A stretch of 64,000 nt of DNA from Streptomyces xanthophaeus (GCF_000725805.1 NZ_JOFT01000034.1:1-64000); one strand, 5' to 3'. Positions 46,379 through 55,362 are shown, counted from the first letter of the stretch. The notes: a model not told the origin generated them from the letters alone. Made by a program: numbers and translations.

Positions 46379-46642
46379 ATGTACGCGCGGCGTCGGCGCT
46401 CCTACTTCCTGCTCATGGGCGGATGCCTGTTCCTCTTCGTCTCCGCCTGGTCCTTCGTGCGGCTGTTCTCGGTGGAGGCGGCCGTGGCCCTGTGCGTGGT
46501 CGCCATGGTCATTCCGCCGGTCGCCGCGATGATCGCGAACCGGCGCGGCCCGGACGACCGCTGGTGGGACGACCCCTCGGGCGACGAGAAGTCCGACGAG
46601 TGGTGGGACGAGCTCGACGGCAAGCGGCGCCGCGAGGACTGA
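46379..46642 (+). CDS. DUF3099 small membrane protein
   Basis: An 87-residue protein: basic start YARRRRSY, two hydrophobic helices (about 10-28 and 32-52), and an acidic cytoplasmic tail rich in Trp (DDRWWDDPSGDEKSDEWWDE). This fits the DUF3099 family found throughout Streptomyces. No function is known. It follows the cysA terminator by 30 bp and is probably transcribed alone. Confidence 0.85.
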   Translation: MYARRRRSYFLLMGGCLFLFVSAWSFVRLFSVEAAVALCVVAMVIPPVAAMIANRRGPDDRWWDDPSGDEKSDEWWDELDGKRRRED

Positions 46643-46758
46643 ACCGCCGCCGCGATACGGAAACGTGATCCAATTCCGCACAACTGCTCCCCCGTAGGGC
46701 TGGTCATGTACACGCGGGCACCTGAACCCGCGCCTGACGTCCTGTGGGGGGACTTTCG

Positions 46759-47703
46759 TTGTCATCTGAACAGACCACACCTGACCTGCGGAAAGAGGAG
46801 GCAGGTGGACCGGACTCGGACTCTCCGCCCGTGCCCCCGCCCACCGCACCCGACCCGGCCCCGCCCACCGCACCCGACCCGGCCCCGACCCCGGAGCCCG
46901 CGCCGGAACCGACCCCGGCCCCCGAGCCCGCGCCGGCCCCCGAGCCCGACCCGGAGCCCGCGCCGGCCCCCGAGCCCGCGGCCCGCCGCCGCGGCCGGGC
47001 CCGTACGCCCCTGCTGATCGCCGCCGCCGCCGTCCTCGGCGTCCTCGCGGGCACGGTCACCGGCTACGCCGTCCAGTACGACCGCGCCCCCACCCCGCTC
47101 CCGCCGCTGGCCCAGCCGAAGCTGGACGCCCCGGCACCGCTGGCCCTGGACGAGACGTCCAGCGTGCGCTCGGTCCACGCCAACCGCTGGCACAAGAGCG
47201 ACGAAGACCTCTCCCAACTGCTGATCGAGGCGCCCGCCGGAGCCAGGACGAGCTTCTCCGGCTACGTGTCCCCGGACTCCTTCGCGGCGGACTTCTTCGA
47301 CCATCCCGGCCCGGGCCTGCGCGCCCTCGTCGTCGACGACATCCGGCGGATCGCGTCCCGGCGGTGGGAACAGGGCGACAGCGACTTCGTCGACGTCACC
47401 CTGCTGCAGTTCAGGGCGCGGGCCGGCGCGGACAACTTCCAGGCCAGCCAGGGTTCGTACATGTCCGAGAAGGGCTTCGCAGGGAACGACGGCATGGGAG
47501 TTCCCGGGATCCCCGGGGGCGCCGGCCACGCGTGGATCGACTCCGAGGTCAGTGAGGAGCCCGGCTTCCTCCCCATGCGCGGTGCGCGGGCCGTCCTGCG
47601 GCGGGGCGACATCGTCATCGACATCCACTACAGCAACAACCGCGGCAAGGTCGACAAGGACGTGCTCCTCGACCTCGCCAAGCGGCAGATGGAGCGGCTG
47701 TGA
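46759..47703 (+). CDS. Single-pass membrane protein 1 of a coupled triplet
   Basis: About 314 residues: a cytoplasmic Pro/Glu/Asp-rich region of PAPEPAP repeats (to about residue 80), a basic RRRGRAR stop and one helix (LLIAAAAVLGVLAGTVTGYA), then an extracellular domain with GARTSFSGYVSPDSFAADFF and DFVDVTLLQFRA. No known family recognised. The TTG at 46759 has gggggga upstream at normal spacing; GTG 46744 is an alternative. The stop overlaps the next start by 4 bp. The arrangement of three such proteins in a row suggests one membrane complex. Confidence 0.78.
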   Translation: MSSEQTTPDLRKEEAGGPDSDSPPVPPPTAPDPAPPTAPDPAPTPEPAPEPTPAPEPAPAPEPDPEPAPAPEPAARRRGRARTPLLIAAAAVLGVLAGTVTGYAVQYDRAPTPLPPLAQPKLDAPAPLALDETSSVRSVHANRWHKSDEDLSQLLIEAPAGARTSFSGYVSPDSFAADFFDHPGPGLRALVVDDIRRIASRRWEQGDSDFVDVTLLQFRARAGADNFQASQGSYMSEKGFAGNDGMGVPGIPGGAGHAWIDSEVSEEPGFLPMRGARAVLRRGDIVIDIHYSNNRGKVDKDVLLDLAKRQMERL

Positions 47704-48533
47704 GCGAGCAGCAGAACGACGAGAGCGTGACGGCCGAGGCCCCGGTGACCGCGTCCGGCGCGGAACCGGCAGCCCCGGCCCGGGCGCCCCGCAGGCGCAG
47801 GCGCACCGTGTTCGCACTGGCTGGCGGCGGCCTCGGACTCGCGCTCCTCGCGGGCGCCGGGCTCTGGGCGGCGGAGATGCTCGACGCAGCGGACCGGACC
47901 GCCCCGACGCAGTACTGGGCGGCGGCCGGGGACGACTCCACCACGTCGACGACCCCCGCCCCGACCGTCCCGCCGAACGCCCTGGTGGCCAGGCTGCTGC
48001 CCCTGCCCCGCGGGTACGAGGCCGGCCCGGACCTGGACGAGGAGGGCAACGACTTCTACGTGTCGGGCGAGCGCGCCGCGGAGAGCTTCAAAGGCACCCG
48101 CACGGGGCTGTCCGCCAAGGAGCGCGGGGAACGGGACAAGGCCCTGGCCGAGCTGAAGCTCAAGGGGCTGGCCGGGCGCAGTTACCTCGCGGGCAACGGC
48201 GTGGTCAGCGGGATCCACCTCACCCAGGCGGATCCCGCGGCCCTGGCCTCCTTCTCCGACTTCGCCAAGAAACTCCTCGGGATGCTGGGCGAGGACCGCG
48301 AGGCCCCGAAGATCGAAGGCTTCCCCGAGGCCCGGTGCGCCCTGTACGCAGTCGTCGACGAGGAGGCCAAGGACAAGGACAAGGGGAAGATCGATTCCCT
48401 CGAGTGCGTGGCCGTCGAGGGGGACGTCCTGGTGACGTTCCGGACGTACGGGACCACGGACTTCGTGAAGAAGTCCGCGGACCTGTTCACGCAGCAGCTG
48501 AAGCACCTGAAGTCCCCGGGGGAGTCCGCGTGA
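47700..48533 (+). CDS. Single-pass membrane protein 2 of a coupled triplet
   Basis: A 277-residue protein with the same plan as its neighbours: a cytoplasmic Ala/Pro/Glu-rich start, RRRRR and one helix (about 37-58, VFALAGGGLGLALLAGAGLWAA), and an extracellular domain with LLPLPRGYEAGPDLDEEGNDFYVSGE and CALYAVVDEEAKDKDKGKIDSLECV, split in shorter strands. Two Cys in the last third (C210 and C230 region) may form a disulfide. Start GTG 47700 and stop both overlap the flanking genes by 4 bp. Family unknown. Confidence 0.78.
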   Translation: MSEQQNDESVTAEAPVTASGAEPAAPARAPRRRRRTVFALAGGGLGLALLAGAGLWAAEMLDAADRTAPTQYWAAAGDDSTTSTTPAPTVPPNALVARLLPLPRGYEAGPDLDEEGNDFYVSGERAAESFKGTRTGLSAKERGERDKALAELKLKGLAGRSYLAGNGVVSGIHLTQADPAALASFSDFAKKLLGMLGEDREAPKIEGFPEARCALYAVVDEEAKDKDKGKIDSLECVAVEGDVLVTFRTYGTTDFVKKSADLFTQQLKHLKSPGESA

Positions 48534-49450
48534 CCGAGAACACCACCATCACCACCGGCGCCGCCCCCGTCCGGGAACAGGAAGCCGCCGAGGGCGCCGA
48601 GGGCGCGGTCCGGCAGGACGAGGCCCCGGCGACCGGACCCGCTGCCGCCGAGGTCCCCGCCCCCGCCGCGGCCCGCAAGGGGCGCCGCGTCCTGTTCGCC
48701 GCGCTGCGCTGGACGGCGGCCGTCCTCGTCTTCGCGGGGGCCGGCGCCGGGGTCGCCCACACGCTGCTCCAGTCCGAGCGCACCGACCTCCCGGGGCTGT
48801 CCACCCAGGGCGACGGCCGCTGGTCGTACCCCGTGCTGGCCAGGCCCGAGCTGCCGGCCGGCGCCCCGCTCCCCGACGGCGCGGACAACCAGGACGGCAC
48901 CCACTTCGCCGCGCTCTCCGCGCTGCTGCTCCCGGCCCCCGAGGGCGCCGGGGCCGACGAGGGCTTCAAGGCGGACCAGGACGGGGTCGTCACCCCGGAC
49001 GCCTTCCTGGAGGAGTACGTCCCCGACGCCCGGGCCGCGATGAAGGAGGGCTTCGAGTACGAGGGGCTCCGGCAGATCACCGGCCGGGCCTGGACGATGC
49101 CGGACGGCACGCGCACCCGGATCTACCTGCTGCGCTTCCACTCCTCCGGCTTCGGGGACCTCTTCCCCGGCTGCGCCGCGGACACGAAGCTGGTGGGAGC
49201 CTCCGTCATCGGTACGGACCTGGACTGGTCCAAGGCCAAGGGCTCCCAGCGCAACAACCTCGCCGACTACATCAAGGTCAACGACGTCACCCTCTTCGAG
49301 GAGAAGAAGCCCCACGGCGACACCCAGACCCGGCTGGGCTGCCTCCAGGCGGGGGATGTGCAGGGCGTGGTCATCCAGTCCCGCAAGGACGGGGCGCCCG
49401 CCGTTCCCTTCCACCAGACGGTGATCCTCCAGGGCCAGCTGCTGAGCTGA
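48530..49450 (+). CDS. Single-pass membrane protein 3 of a coupled triplet
   Basis: A 306-residue protein: acidic Ala/Glu/Pro-rich cytoplasmic start, ARKGRR, a helix (about 57-77, WTAAVLVFAGAGAGVAHTLL) and an extracellular domain with FAALSALLLPAPEGA, ITGRAWTMPDGTRTRIYLLRF and two Cys (CAADTKL and RLGCLQAGD). The phrase R.Y.L.F/LQF near an anticipated strand recalls protein 1. Start GTG 48530 overlaps the previous stop by 4 bp. No family recognised; the shared plan suggests that the three arose by duplication or act together. Confidence 0.78.
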   Translation: MTENTTITTGAAPVREQEAAEGAEGAVRQDEAPATGPAAAEVPAPAAARKGRRVLFAALRWTAAVLVFAGAGAGVAHTLLQSERTDLPGLSTQGDGRWSYPVLARPELPAGAPLPDGADNQDGTHFAALSALLLPAPEGAGADEGFKADQDGVVTPDAFLEEYVPDARAAMKEGFEYEGLRQITGRAWTMPDGTRTRIYLLRFHSSGFGDLFPGCAADTKLVGASVIGTDLDWSKAKGSQRNNLADYIKVNDVTLFEEKKPHGDTQTRLGCLQAGDVQGVVIQSRKDGAPAVPFHQTVILQGQLLS

Positions 49451-49561
49451 CGCCCGGGAGGGGCGCCGGGAACGGCCCACCTCGCAGAGTGCGCCGGTCC
49501 CCGGGCCAGTAGGCTTGGGGACCGGCCCGTACACCGCACCGAATCCTCCGAGGAGCACCCC

Positions 49562-49663
49562 GTGCTTGAGGCAGTCTTCACCTCCCTGCTGGTCCTGGTC
49601 TGCGTCGGCGTCATGGCCTTCACCGGCCTGGCCGTCAAGAAGCTCTACCAGGGCCAGCGCTGA
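49562..49663 (+). CDS. Very small membrane protein (33 aa)
   Basis: A 33-residue frame with GTG 49562 and a perfect ribosome site gaggag at seven bases: LEAVFTSLLVLVCVGVMAF, then TGLAVKKLYQGQR. One helix followed by a basic tail indicates a single-pass protein with a cytoplasmic C terminus. It stands between two well-supported genes and the composition is coding-like. Role unknown. Confidence 0.75.
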   Translation: MLEAVFTSLLVLVCVGVMAFTGLAVKKLYQGQR

Positions 49664-49718
49664 GCCCCGGCTCCGCTGACCGCCCCGGAACCCCTCCCAC
49701 AGATCGCCTGAGCCATTC

Positions 49719-50291
49719 ATGATCCAGATCCCGTCCGACCTGAACCCGGGCCTCGTCCCCCTCGCCTTCCTCCTCGGAAACTGGGAGGGCGCGGGCGTCT
49801 TCGACTTCCCGGGTGAGGAAAAGTGCAACTTCGGCCAGGAGGTCGTCTTCACCCACGACGGGCGGGACTTCCTGGAGTACACCTCCCACACCTGGGTCCT
49901 CGACGCCGAGGGCAACAAGGTGCGGCCGCTGGAGTCCGAATCGGGTTACTGGCGCATCGACAAGGACCGCAAGGTCGAGATCGTCATGGTCCGTGACCAG
50001 GGCGTCGTCGAGGTCTGGTACGGCGACCTCGCCGACCAGAAGCCCCAGATCGACATCGTCACGGACGCCGTCGCGCGCACCGCGGCCTCCGGCCCGTACA
50101 GCGGCGGCAAGCGGCTCTACGGCTACGTGAAGAGCGACCTCATGTGGGTCGGCGAGAAGGCCACCCCGGACGTCGAGCTGCGCCCGTACATGTCGGCCCA
50201 GCTCAAGAAGGTCGTCACGCCCGAGGAGGTCGCCGAGATGGCGCGCAACCTCCCGGACATGCCGGACGACGGCATCGCCTTCTTCCGCTGA
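49719..50291 (+). CDS. FABP/nitrobindin-like beta-barrel protein
   Basis: A 190-residue protein of the actinobacterial fatty-acid-binding-like family (DUF1794, nitrobindin/THAP4-like). The hallmark G-x-W-x-G-x-G appears as LLGNWEGAGVFDFPG (about 19-33), then alternating strands (FGQEVVFTHDG, LEYTSHTWVLD, VEIVMVRDQGVVEVWYG). In heme-binding nitrobindins a His near the C-terminal end ligates heme; in the equivalent region this protein reads RPYMSAQLKKV, with Tyr where I expect that His, so heme binding is uncertain. Cytoplasmic. It starts at ATG 49719. Confidence 0.82.
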   Translation: MIQIPSDLNPGLVPLAFLLGNWEGAGVFDFPGEEKCNFGQEVVFTHDGRDFLEYTSHTWVLDAEGNKVRPLESESGYWRIDKDRKVEIVMVRDQGVVEVWYGDLADQKPQIDIVTDAVARTAASGPYSGGKRLYGYVKSDLMWVGEKATPDVELRPYMSAQLKKVVTPEEVAEMARNLPDMPDDGIAFFR

Positions 50292-50321
50292 CGCCGGCGG
50301 ATCCGCCCACAGGCTGTGTAC

Positions 50322-50354
50322 GAAGGGGACCGCGGGAAGCCCGCGGTCCCCTTC
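50322..50354. terminator. Hairpin between the FABP-like gene and nur
   Basis: A perfect 15-bp stem (gaaggggaccgcggg / cccgcggtccccttc) with a three-base loop. It ends 20 bases before the nur start, so it separates nur from the upstream gene and sits in the nur promoter region. Confidence 0.82.
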
Positions 50355-50373
50355 GCGCGCTTACACTGGCCGG

Positions 50374-50838
50374 GTGGTGAGCACCGACAGTTCCGAAGGC
50401 ACCGAGGGCACCGACTGGAAGACGGACCTGCGCCAGCGCGGGTACCGGCTGACCCCCCAGCGCCAGCTCGTCCTGGAGGCTGTGGACTCCCTGGAGCACG
50501 CCACCCCGGACGAGATCCTGGTCCAGGTGCGCAAGACGGCCTCCGGGGTGAACATCTCCACCGTGTACCGGACGCTGGAGCTCCTGGAGGAGCTGGGGCT
50601 GGTCTCGCACGCCCATCTGGGTCACGGGGCCCCCACCTACCACCTCGCCGACCGGCACCACCACATCCACCTGGTCTGCCGCGAGTGCTCCGACGTCATC
50701 GAGGCGGACGTGGACGTCGCCGCCGAGTTCACCGCGAAGCTCCGTACCACCTTCGGGTTCGAGACCGACATGAAGCACTTCGCGATCTTCGGGCTCTGCA
50801 AGAAATGTGCCGCCAAACACCGTGCCGCCAACGCGTGA
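50374..50838 (+). CDS. nur: Nur, nickel-responsive Fur-family regulator
   Basis: Represses nickel uptake and controls superoxide dismutase choice (sodN/sodF) in Streptomyces when nickel is bound. The 154-residue protein has the Fur HTH (GYRLTPQRQLVLEAV, NISTVYRTLELLEELGL) and, after correcting for a nine-residue N-terminal extension, all ligands of the S. coelicolor protein: His79, His81, His135 (nickel site) and His42, His95, His97, His99 (second metal site). The start is GTG 50374. A TACACT -10 at 50362-50367 puts the transcript start at or next to this codon, so the mRNA may be leaderless. Confidence 0.93.
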   Translation: MVSTDSSEGTEGTDWKTDLRQRGYRLTPQRQLVLEAVDSLEHATPDEILVQVRKTASGVNISTVYRTLELLEELGLVSHAHLGHGAPTYHLADRHHHIHLVCRECSDVIEADVDVAAEFTAKLRTTFGFETDMKHFAIFGLCKKCAAKHRAANA

Positions 50839-50859
50839 CCGGGTCGTAGGCTTGGCCCC

Positions 50860-51825
50860 ATGACCAGCCCTTTGCTCCACCTCCCCGGCGCCGTGCAGGC
50901 CGAAGGCCGCGACGAGGGCGTCGCCGCCCACTACGGAGAGCTGTACGGCGAACAGCGTGCCCTCGCGAACGGCCGCGGCTTCGTCGACCTCTCGCACCGC
51001 GGAGTCGTCACCGTCACCGGCCCGGAGCGGCTGAGCTGGCTGCACCTGCTGCTCACCCAGCACCTCACGGAGCTGCCGTCCGGCCAGGCCACCGAAGCGC
51101 TGATCCTCTCCGCCAACGGCCACATCGAGCACGCGCTGTACCTCGTCGACGACGGCGAGACGACCTGGGCGCACGTGGAGCCCGGGACGCAGGAGGCGCT
51201 GATCGCCTACCTGGAGTCCATGAAGTTCTTCTACCGCGTGGAAGTCGCCGACCGCACCGCGGAGTTCGCGGTCGTGCACCTGCCGGCCGGGTCCATCGCC
51301 GAGCTGGGCAAGGAGCACGCCGTGCGGGAGACCGCGCACGGCCGTGACGTCTTCCTGCCCCGCGCCGAGCTGGAGGCCTTCGCCGCCGCGCACGGTCCGG
51401 CCGCGGGCCTGCTCGCCTATGAGGCCCTGCGCGTCGAGGCGCACCGGCCGCGGCTCGGCCTGGAGACCGACCACCGCACCATCCCGCACGAGCTGGGCTG
51501 GATCGGCAGCGCCGTCCACCTCCAGAAGGGCTGCTACCGCGGCCAGGAGACGGTCGCCCGCGTCCACAACCTGGGGAAGCCCCCGCGCCGCCTGGTCTTC
51601 CTCCACCTGGACGGCTCCGAGGTGCTGCTCCCGGCGCACGGCACCCCGGTCCGGCTCGCCGCGGACGGGGAGGAGGGCCGCCAGCTGGGCTTCGTGACCA
51701 CGGCCGTCCGCCACCACGAGCTGGGCCCGATCGCGCTCGCCCTGGTGAAGAGGAACGTTCCGGTGGACGCCCCGCTGCTGGTCGGCAAGACGGCCGCCGC
51801 GCAGGAGGTAGTCGTCGCGCCCTGA
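50860..51825 (+). CDS. ygfZ: YgfZ/CAF17 family folate-binding protein
   Basis: Assists maturation or repair of 4Fe-4S proteins with tetrahydrofolate. The 321-residue protein is related to GcvT and carries the signature KGCYRGQE (223-230, Cys225), which defines YgfZ. The first half contains RGVVTVTGPERLSWLHLLLTQ. It is coded 21 bp after nur and ends 6 bp from the convergent dtd gene. Start ATG 50860 follows the gene spacing and homolog length. Confidence 0.93.
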   Translation: MTSPLLHLPGAVQAEGRDEGVAAHYGELYGEQRALANGRGFVDLSHRGVVTVTGPERLSWLHLLLTQHLTELPSGQATEALILSANGHIEHALYLVDDGETTWAHVEPGTQEALIAYLESMKFFYRVEVADRTAEFAVVHLPAGSIAELGKEHAVRETAHGRDVFLPRAELEAFAAAHGPAAGLLAYEALRVEAHRPRLGLETDHRTIPHELGWIGSAVHLQKGCYRGQETVARVHNLGKPPRRLVFLHLDGSEVLLPAHGTPVRLAADGEEGRQLGFVTTAVRHHELGPIALALVKRNVPVDAPLLVGKTAAAQEVVVAP

Positions 51826-51831
51826 CAGGCC

Positions 51832-52257
51832 CTAGACGTCGATGACGATGGTGAACGGGCCGTGGTTGGTGAGCGAGACCCTCATGTCCGCGCCGAACCG
51901 GCCCGTCTCCACCGTCGCCCCCAGCGCCCGCAGCTGCGCGACGACCTCGTCGACCAGGGGCTGCGCGACGGGGCCAGGCGCGGCCGCGTTCCAGGTGGGC
52001 CGGCGGCCCTTGCGGGCGTCTCCGTAGAGGGTGAACTGGGAGATCACCAGCAGCGGCGCGTCCACGTCGCTGCAGGACTTCTCCGCCTCCAGAATCCGCA
52101 CCGACCACAGCTTGCGCGCCAGCACCGCGGCCTTCTCCGGCGTGTCGTCGTGGGTCACCCCCACCAGGACGCACAGCCCCTCGCCGACGATCTCGCCGAC
52201 CGTCTCACCGGCCACGACCACGCTCGCGCCGTCCACCCTCTGCACCACTGCTCGCAT
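51832..52257 (-). CDS. dtd: D-aminoacyl-tRNA deacylase
   Basis: Removes D-amino acids (and glycine from tRNA-Ala) from mischarged tRNAs. The 141-residue protein has the two active-site motifs SQFTLYGD (73-80) and NHGPFT (131-136, containing the Gly-cisPro pair). The length equals that of bacterial DTD, the start ATG 52257 is followed by RAVVQRV as in the family. It diverges from rsiG with 136 bp between starts. Confidence 0.95.
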   Translation of the reverse strand: MRAVVQRVDGASVVVAGETVGEIVGEGLCVLVGVTHDDTPEKAAVLARKLWSVRILEAEKSCSDVDAPLLVISQFTLYGDARKGRRPTWNAAAPGPVAQPLVDEVVAQLRALGATVETGRFGADMRVSLTNHGPFTIVIDV

Positions 52258-52393
52258 ACCACCTGTGTACCAGGCGTGCACCCGTCCGGGGCCGATCGGG
52301 TGGAGTGGGACTGCACGGTGCCCACGGAGAGTGGCACGATGCACGCAGGCGGTGCGGGTGCGCCGCACCGGTCGAGGGGACGGACTCGTTCGT

Positions 52394-52969
52394 ATGAATA
52401 CTTCTGGTACCTCCGTACCTGCTTCACCCGCCTCCGTGTCAGCTGCCGCGGTACGACCGCCCGCGCAGCGCACCGCCGACACGCAGCCGCCGGCGGCGCA
52501 GACCAGCTCGCTCGGCCTGCCCGAACTGCGCGCCCTGCGCCGTGACGCGCAGCGCGACGAGGCCGATCTGAGTTACGTGCGCCGCCTGCTCCAGGGCCGC
52601 ATCGACATCCTGCGGGCCGAACTCGCCCGGCGCAGCGACCCCGAGAGCCCGGTCGTGGACAGGCTGTCGGAGATCCTCGCGGACGCCCCCTCCACCCGCA
52701 GCGCCTCGGCCCGGCACGTCACGCTCGGCACCCCGCACAGCGAGGAGTACCGGGTGCTGGCGGCGGAGATGCTCTCCGACGTGGAGCTGTCGGACCTCGG
52801 CGCCCGCACGGACGCCGAGCTGTACGACGGGATGGGCCGGCTGGTGCGGTACGAGCAGCAGGTCTCGCGCCGCCGCCAGCAGCTCCAGCGGACGGTCGAC
52901 GACTGCAGCGCCGAGATCACCCGGCGTTACCGGGAGGGCGAGGCGCAGGTGGACGACCTGCTGGCCTGA
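52394..52969 (+). CDS. rsiG: RsiG, c-di-GMP-armed anti-sigma factor of WhiG
   Basis: In Streptomyces RsiG holds the sporulation sigma factor WhiG inactive when two molecules of c-di-GMP are bound. The 191-residue protein has a disordered start (1-38) and an antiparallel helical hairpin. Both c-di-GMP signature motifs E(x3)S(x2)R(x3)Q(x3)D are perfect: Glu56-Ser60-Arg63-Gln67-Asp71 in the first helix, and Glu154-Ser158-Arg161-Gln165-Asp169 in the last. This repeats the motif pair described for S. venezuelae RsiG, so I am confident of the call. The start is ATG 52394. The gene has its own promoter region shared with the divergent dtd. Confidence 0.95.
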   Translation: MNTSGTSVPASPASVSAAAVRPPAQRTADTQPPAAQTSSLGLPELRALRRDAQRDEADLSYVRRLLQGRIDILRAELARRSDPESPVVDRLSEILADAPSTRSASARHVTLGTPHSEEYRVLAAEMLSDVELSDLGARTDAELYDGMGRLVRYEQQVSRRRQQLQRTVDDCSAEITRRYREGEAQVDDLLA

Positions 52970-53086
52970 GCCGCGGCGGGCCGAGGCGGGCGCGGCGGGG
53001 CGCGGCGGGACGCGGCGGGACGCGCCGGGCCGGGCCGGGGAAAATTCGGGCGACGCGGGCCGGTGCGCCGATTAGCGTGGCCGGTC

Positions 53087-54331
53087 ATGAGCGCTGACGT
53101 CCGGCCGATCGCCGAACCCGAACTCGCCGAGTGGATGACGACCCTGAACAAGGGGTTCCTGAGCGCGGCCGGTGTCACCGCCTCCGATGTCGCCCAGCGG
53201 GCCGCGCACAGCGACCTCGGCCGTCTCCTGGGCGGCTTCGACACCGTCACCGGCCGGTGCGTCGCGACCTTCCGCTCCTTCTCCCAGCAGCTGACCGTGC
53301 CGGGCGGTGCGGCCGTCGCGGCCAGTGCCGTCTCGAACGTCGCCGTGCTGCCCACGCACCGCCGCCAGGGCCTGCTGAGCCGGATGATGGCCGCCGAGCT
53401 GACCGCGGCCCGTGCGCGCGGCGACGTCCTGTCGACGCTGATCGCCGCCGAGTACCCGATCTACGGGCGGTACGGCTACGGGCCCGCCGCGCTGGCCGCG
53501 GAGTGGGAGATCGACGTACCGCGCACCGGGCTCGACCGGCGCCGGCCGGCGCCCGCGGACGGCGGGCGCATCGACCTGGTGGACGTGGCCGAGGTGCGCC
53601 GGGTGGGCCCGGAGCTGCACGAGCGGCTGCGGGCGGCCGTGCCCGGGGTGGTGGACCGTGACGCGCGCTGGTGGGACCTGGCGACCGGGCGGGAGGAGAT
53701 CTCGTACCGCCCGTACAAGGAGAAGTTCCACGCGGTGTACCGGACGGCGGCGGGTGAGGTCGCCGGGCTGGTCTCCTACCGGGCCGACGACCACTGGACG
53801 GATGCGAAGGTCCCGCTGAACACCGTCCAGGTCACGGACCTGATCGCGGTCACCCCGGATGCGGAGCGGGCGCTGTGGCACTTCCTGTGCTCCATCGACT
53901 GGGTGCTGAAGGTCCGCACCGGCCTGCGGGCCCCCGACGACCTCGTGGCCCACCTGCTCCCCGACGCCCGGTCGGCGCGTCCCCTGACCTCGGCGGACTT
54001 CCTGTGGGTGCGGCTGCTGGACGTCGAGGCGGCGCTGCGGGCGCGGACGTACGCCGTGCCCGGGGTCCTCGTCCTGGAGGTGACCGACGCGGACGGTCTG
54101 GCGGACGGCCGCTACCGGCTGGACGCGGGCACCGGTGCCTGCGCGCGGACCGGGGACGCGGCGGACCTGCGGCTGGACGTGGCCGCGCTGGGCTCCCTCT
54201 ACCTCGGTGACGAGTCCGCGGCGCGGCTGGCCGCGCTCGGCCGGGTGAGCGAGGAACGGCCCGGGGCGCTCGTGCTGGCCGACGCGGTCTTCCGTACGGG
54301 GCGCAGGCCCTGGTGCCCGGACGTCTTCTGA
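53087..54331 (+). CDS. Eis-like GNAT N-acetyltransferase
   Basis: A 414-residue three-domain protein like mycobacterial Eis: an N-terminal GNAT domain with the acetyl-CoA motif [21 protein letters not shown] (R and G positions kept, about 86-106) and [14 protein letters not shown], a second GNAT-like domain ([13 protein letters not shown] and [11 protein letters not shown]), and a SCP2-like C-terminal domain starting around [14 protein letters not shown]. Eis enzymes acetylate several amines of aminoglycosides and Lys residues. Start ATG 53087. No resistance gene cluster is nearby. Substrate unknown. Confidence 0.9.
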   Translation: MSADVRPIAEPELAEWMTTLNKGFLSAAGVTASDVAQRAAHSDLGRLLGGFDTVTGRCVATFRSFSQQLTVPGGAAVAASAVSNVAVLPTHRRQGLLSRMMAAELTAARARGDVLSTLIAAEYPIYGRYGYGPAALAAEWEIDVPRTGLDRRRPAPADGGRIDLVDVAEVRRVGPELHERLRAAVPGVVDRDARWWDLATGREEISYRPYKEKFHAVYRTAAGEVAGLVSYRADDHWTDAKVPLNTVQVTDLIAVTPDAERALWHFLCSIDWVLKVRTGLRAPDDLVAHLLPDARSARPLTSADFLWVRLLDVEAALRARTYAVPGVLVLEVTDADGLADGRYRLDAGTGACARTGDAADLRLDVAALGSLYLGDESAARLAALGRVSEERPGALVLADAVFRTGRRPWCPDVF

Positions 54332-54453
54332 GCCGCGGCGGCGGTTCCTGCTCCGGCCCCGTCACATCGGCGGTCCGCAGTACGTCAGGGCGGTGAAGGG
54401 GCACCGGTGCACTGCGGCACCGGCGTACGGACGGACGGACGAGGGGGACCGGG

Positions 54454-55326
54454 ATGACCGGCGACAGCGCGTACCTGGCGGAGCAGTTCGAGGAGAAGCG
54501 CGGGCACCTGCGGGCGGTCGCCTACCGGATGCTCGGATCGCTGTCCGAGGCCGAGGACGCCGTGCAGGAGGCCTGGTTCCGGCTCGACCGTACGGACACG
54601 CGTGCCGTGGAGAACCTCGGCGGCTGGCTGACCACGGTCGTCGCCCGGGTCTGCCTGGACCAGCTGCGTTCGCGCAAGGCGCGCCGCGAGGAGTCCCTCG
54701 ACGGGGCGGTGGGCTTCCCGGAGCCGCTGCTGAGCCCGCCGGACGGGATGGACCCGGAGCAGGAGGTGCTGCTCGCGGACTCGGTGGGGCTCGCGCTGCT
54801 CGTCGTACTGGAGCAACTGGCGCCCGCGGAACGGCTGTCGTTCGTGCTGCACGACATGTTCGGGGTGCCCTTCGACGAGATCGCGCCCATCGTGGAGCGG
54901 ACCCCGGCCGCGGCCCGCCAGCTGGCGAGCCGGGCGCGCCGGCGGGTGCAGGGCGGGGCACCGGCCCCGGACGTGGGCACGGGGCGGCAGAAGGAGATCG
55001 TCGGGGCCTTCCTCGCCGCGGCCCGGGGCGGCAGCTTCGAGGGCCTGATCGCGGTCCTCGACCCGGACGTCGTGCTGCGCGTGGACCTGTCCGAAACGGC
55101 TCTGGGGGCGCAGGCGGTGGCCCGTCAGGCGCTCACCTTCCAGCGGCTGGCGCCGTACGCGCGCCCGGCGCTGGTCAACGGGGTGCCCGGGCTGGTCACG
55201 ATCACTCCGGAGGGCAAGGCGGTCGCCGTCATGGGGCTCACGGTCAGCGGCGGACGTATCGTCGCGATCGACATCCTGGCGGATCCCGAACGCCTGCAGC
55301 AGGTGGACGTCACGGTGCTGGACTGA
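54454..55326 (+). CDS. ECF41-type RNA polymerase sigma factor
   Basis: A 290-residue sigma factor with region 2 (HLRAVAYRMLGSLSEAEDAV), region 4 (LSFVLHDMFGVPFDEIAPIVERTPAAARQLASRARRR, in parts) and a C-terminal SnoaL-like extension of about 110 residues (IVGAFLAAARGGSFEGLIAVLDPDVVLRVD), characteristic of ECF41, which needs no separate anti-sigma factor. The linker contains GFPEPLL, a relative of the family WLPEP, and the C terminus ADPERL, a relative of NPDKL. ECF41 factors usually control a neighbouring oxidoreductase or carboxymuconolactone decarboxylase gene; none is present here. Start ATG 54454. Confidence 0.9.
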   Translation: MTGDSAYLAEQFEEKRGHLRAVAYRMLGSLSEAEDAVQEAWFRLDRTDTRAVENLGGWLTTVVARVCLDQLRSRKARREESLDGAVGFPEPLLSPPDGMDPEQEVLLADSVGLALLVVLEQLAPAERLSFVLHDMFGVPFDEIAPIVERTPAAARQLASRARRRVQGGAPAPDVGTGRQKEIVGAFLAAARGGSFEGLIAVLDPDVVLRVDLSETALGAQAVARQALTFQRLAPYARPALVNGVPGLVTITPEGKAVAVMGLTVSGGRIVAIDILADPERLQQVDVTVLD

Positions 55327-55362
55327 AGCACCGTCGGTGAACGAGGACTGAGGTAGAGGTAT

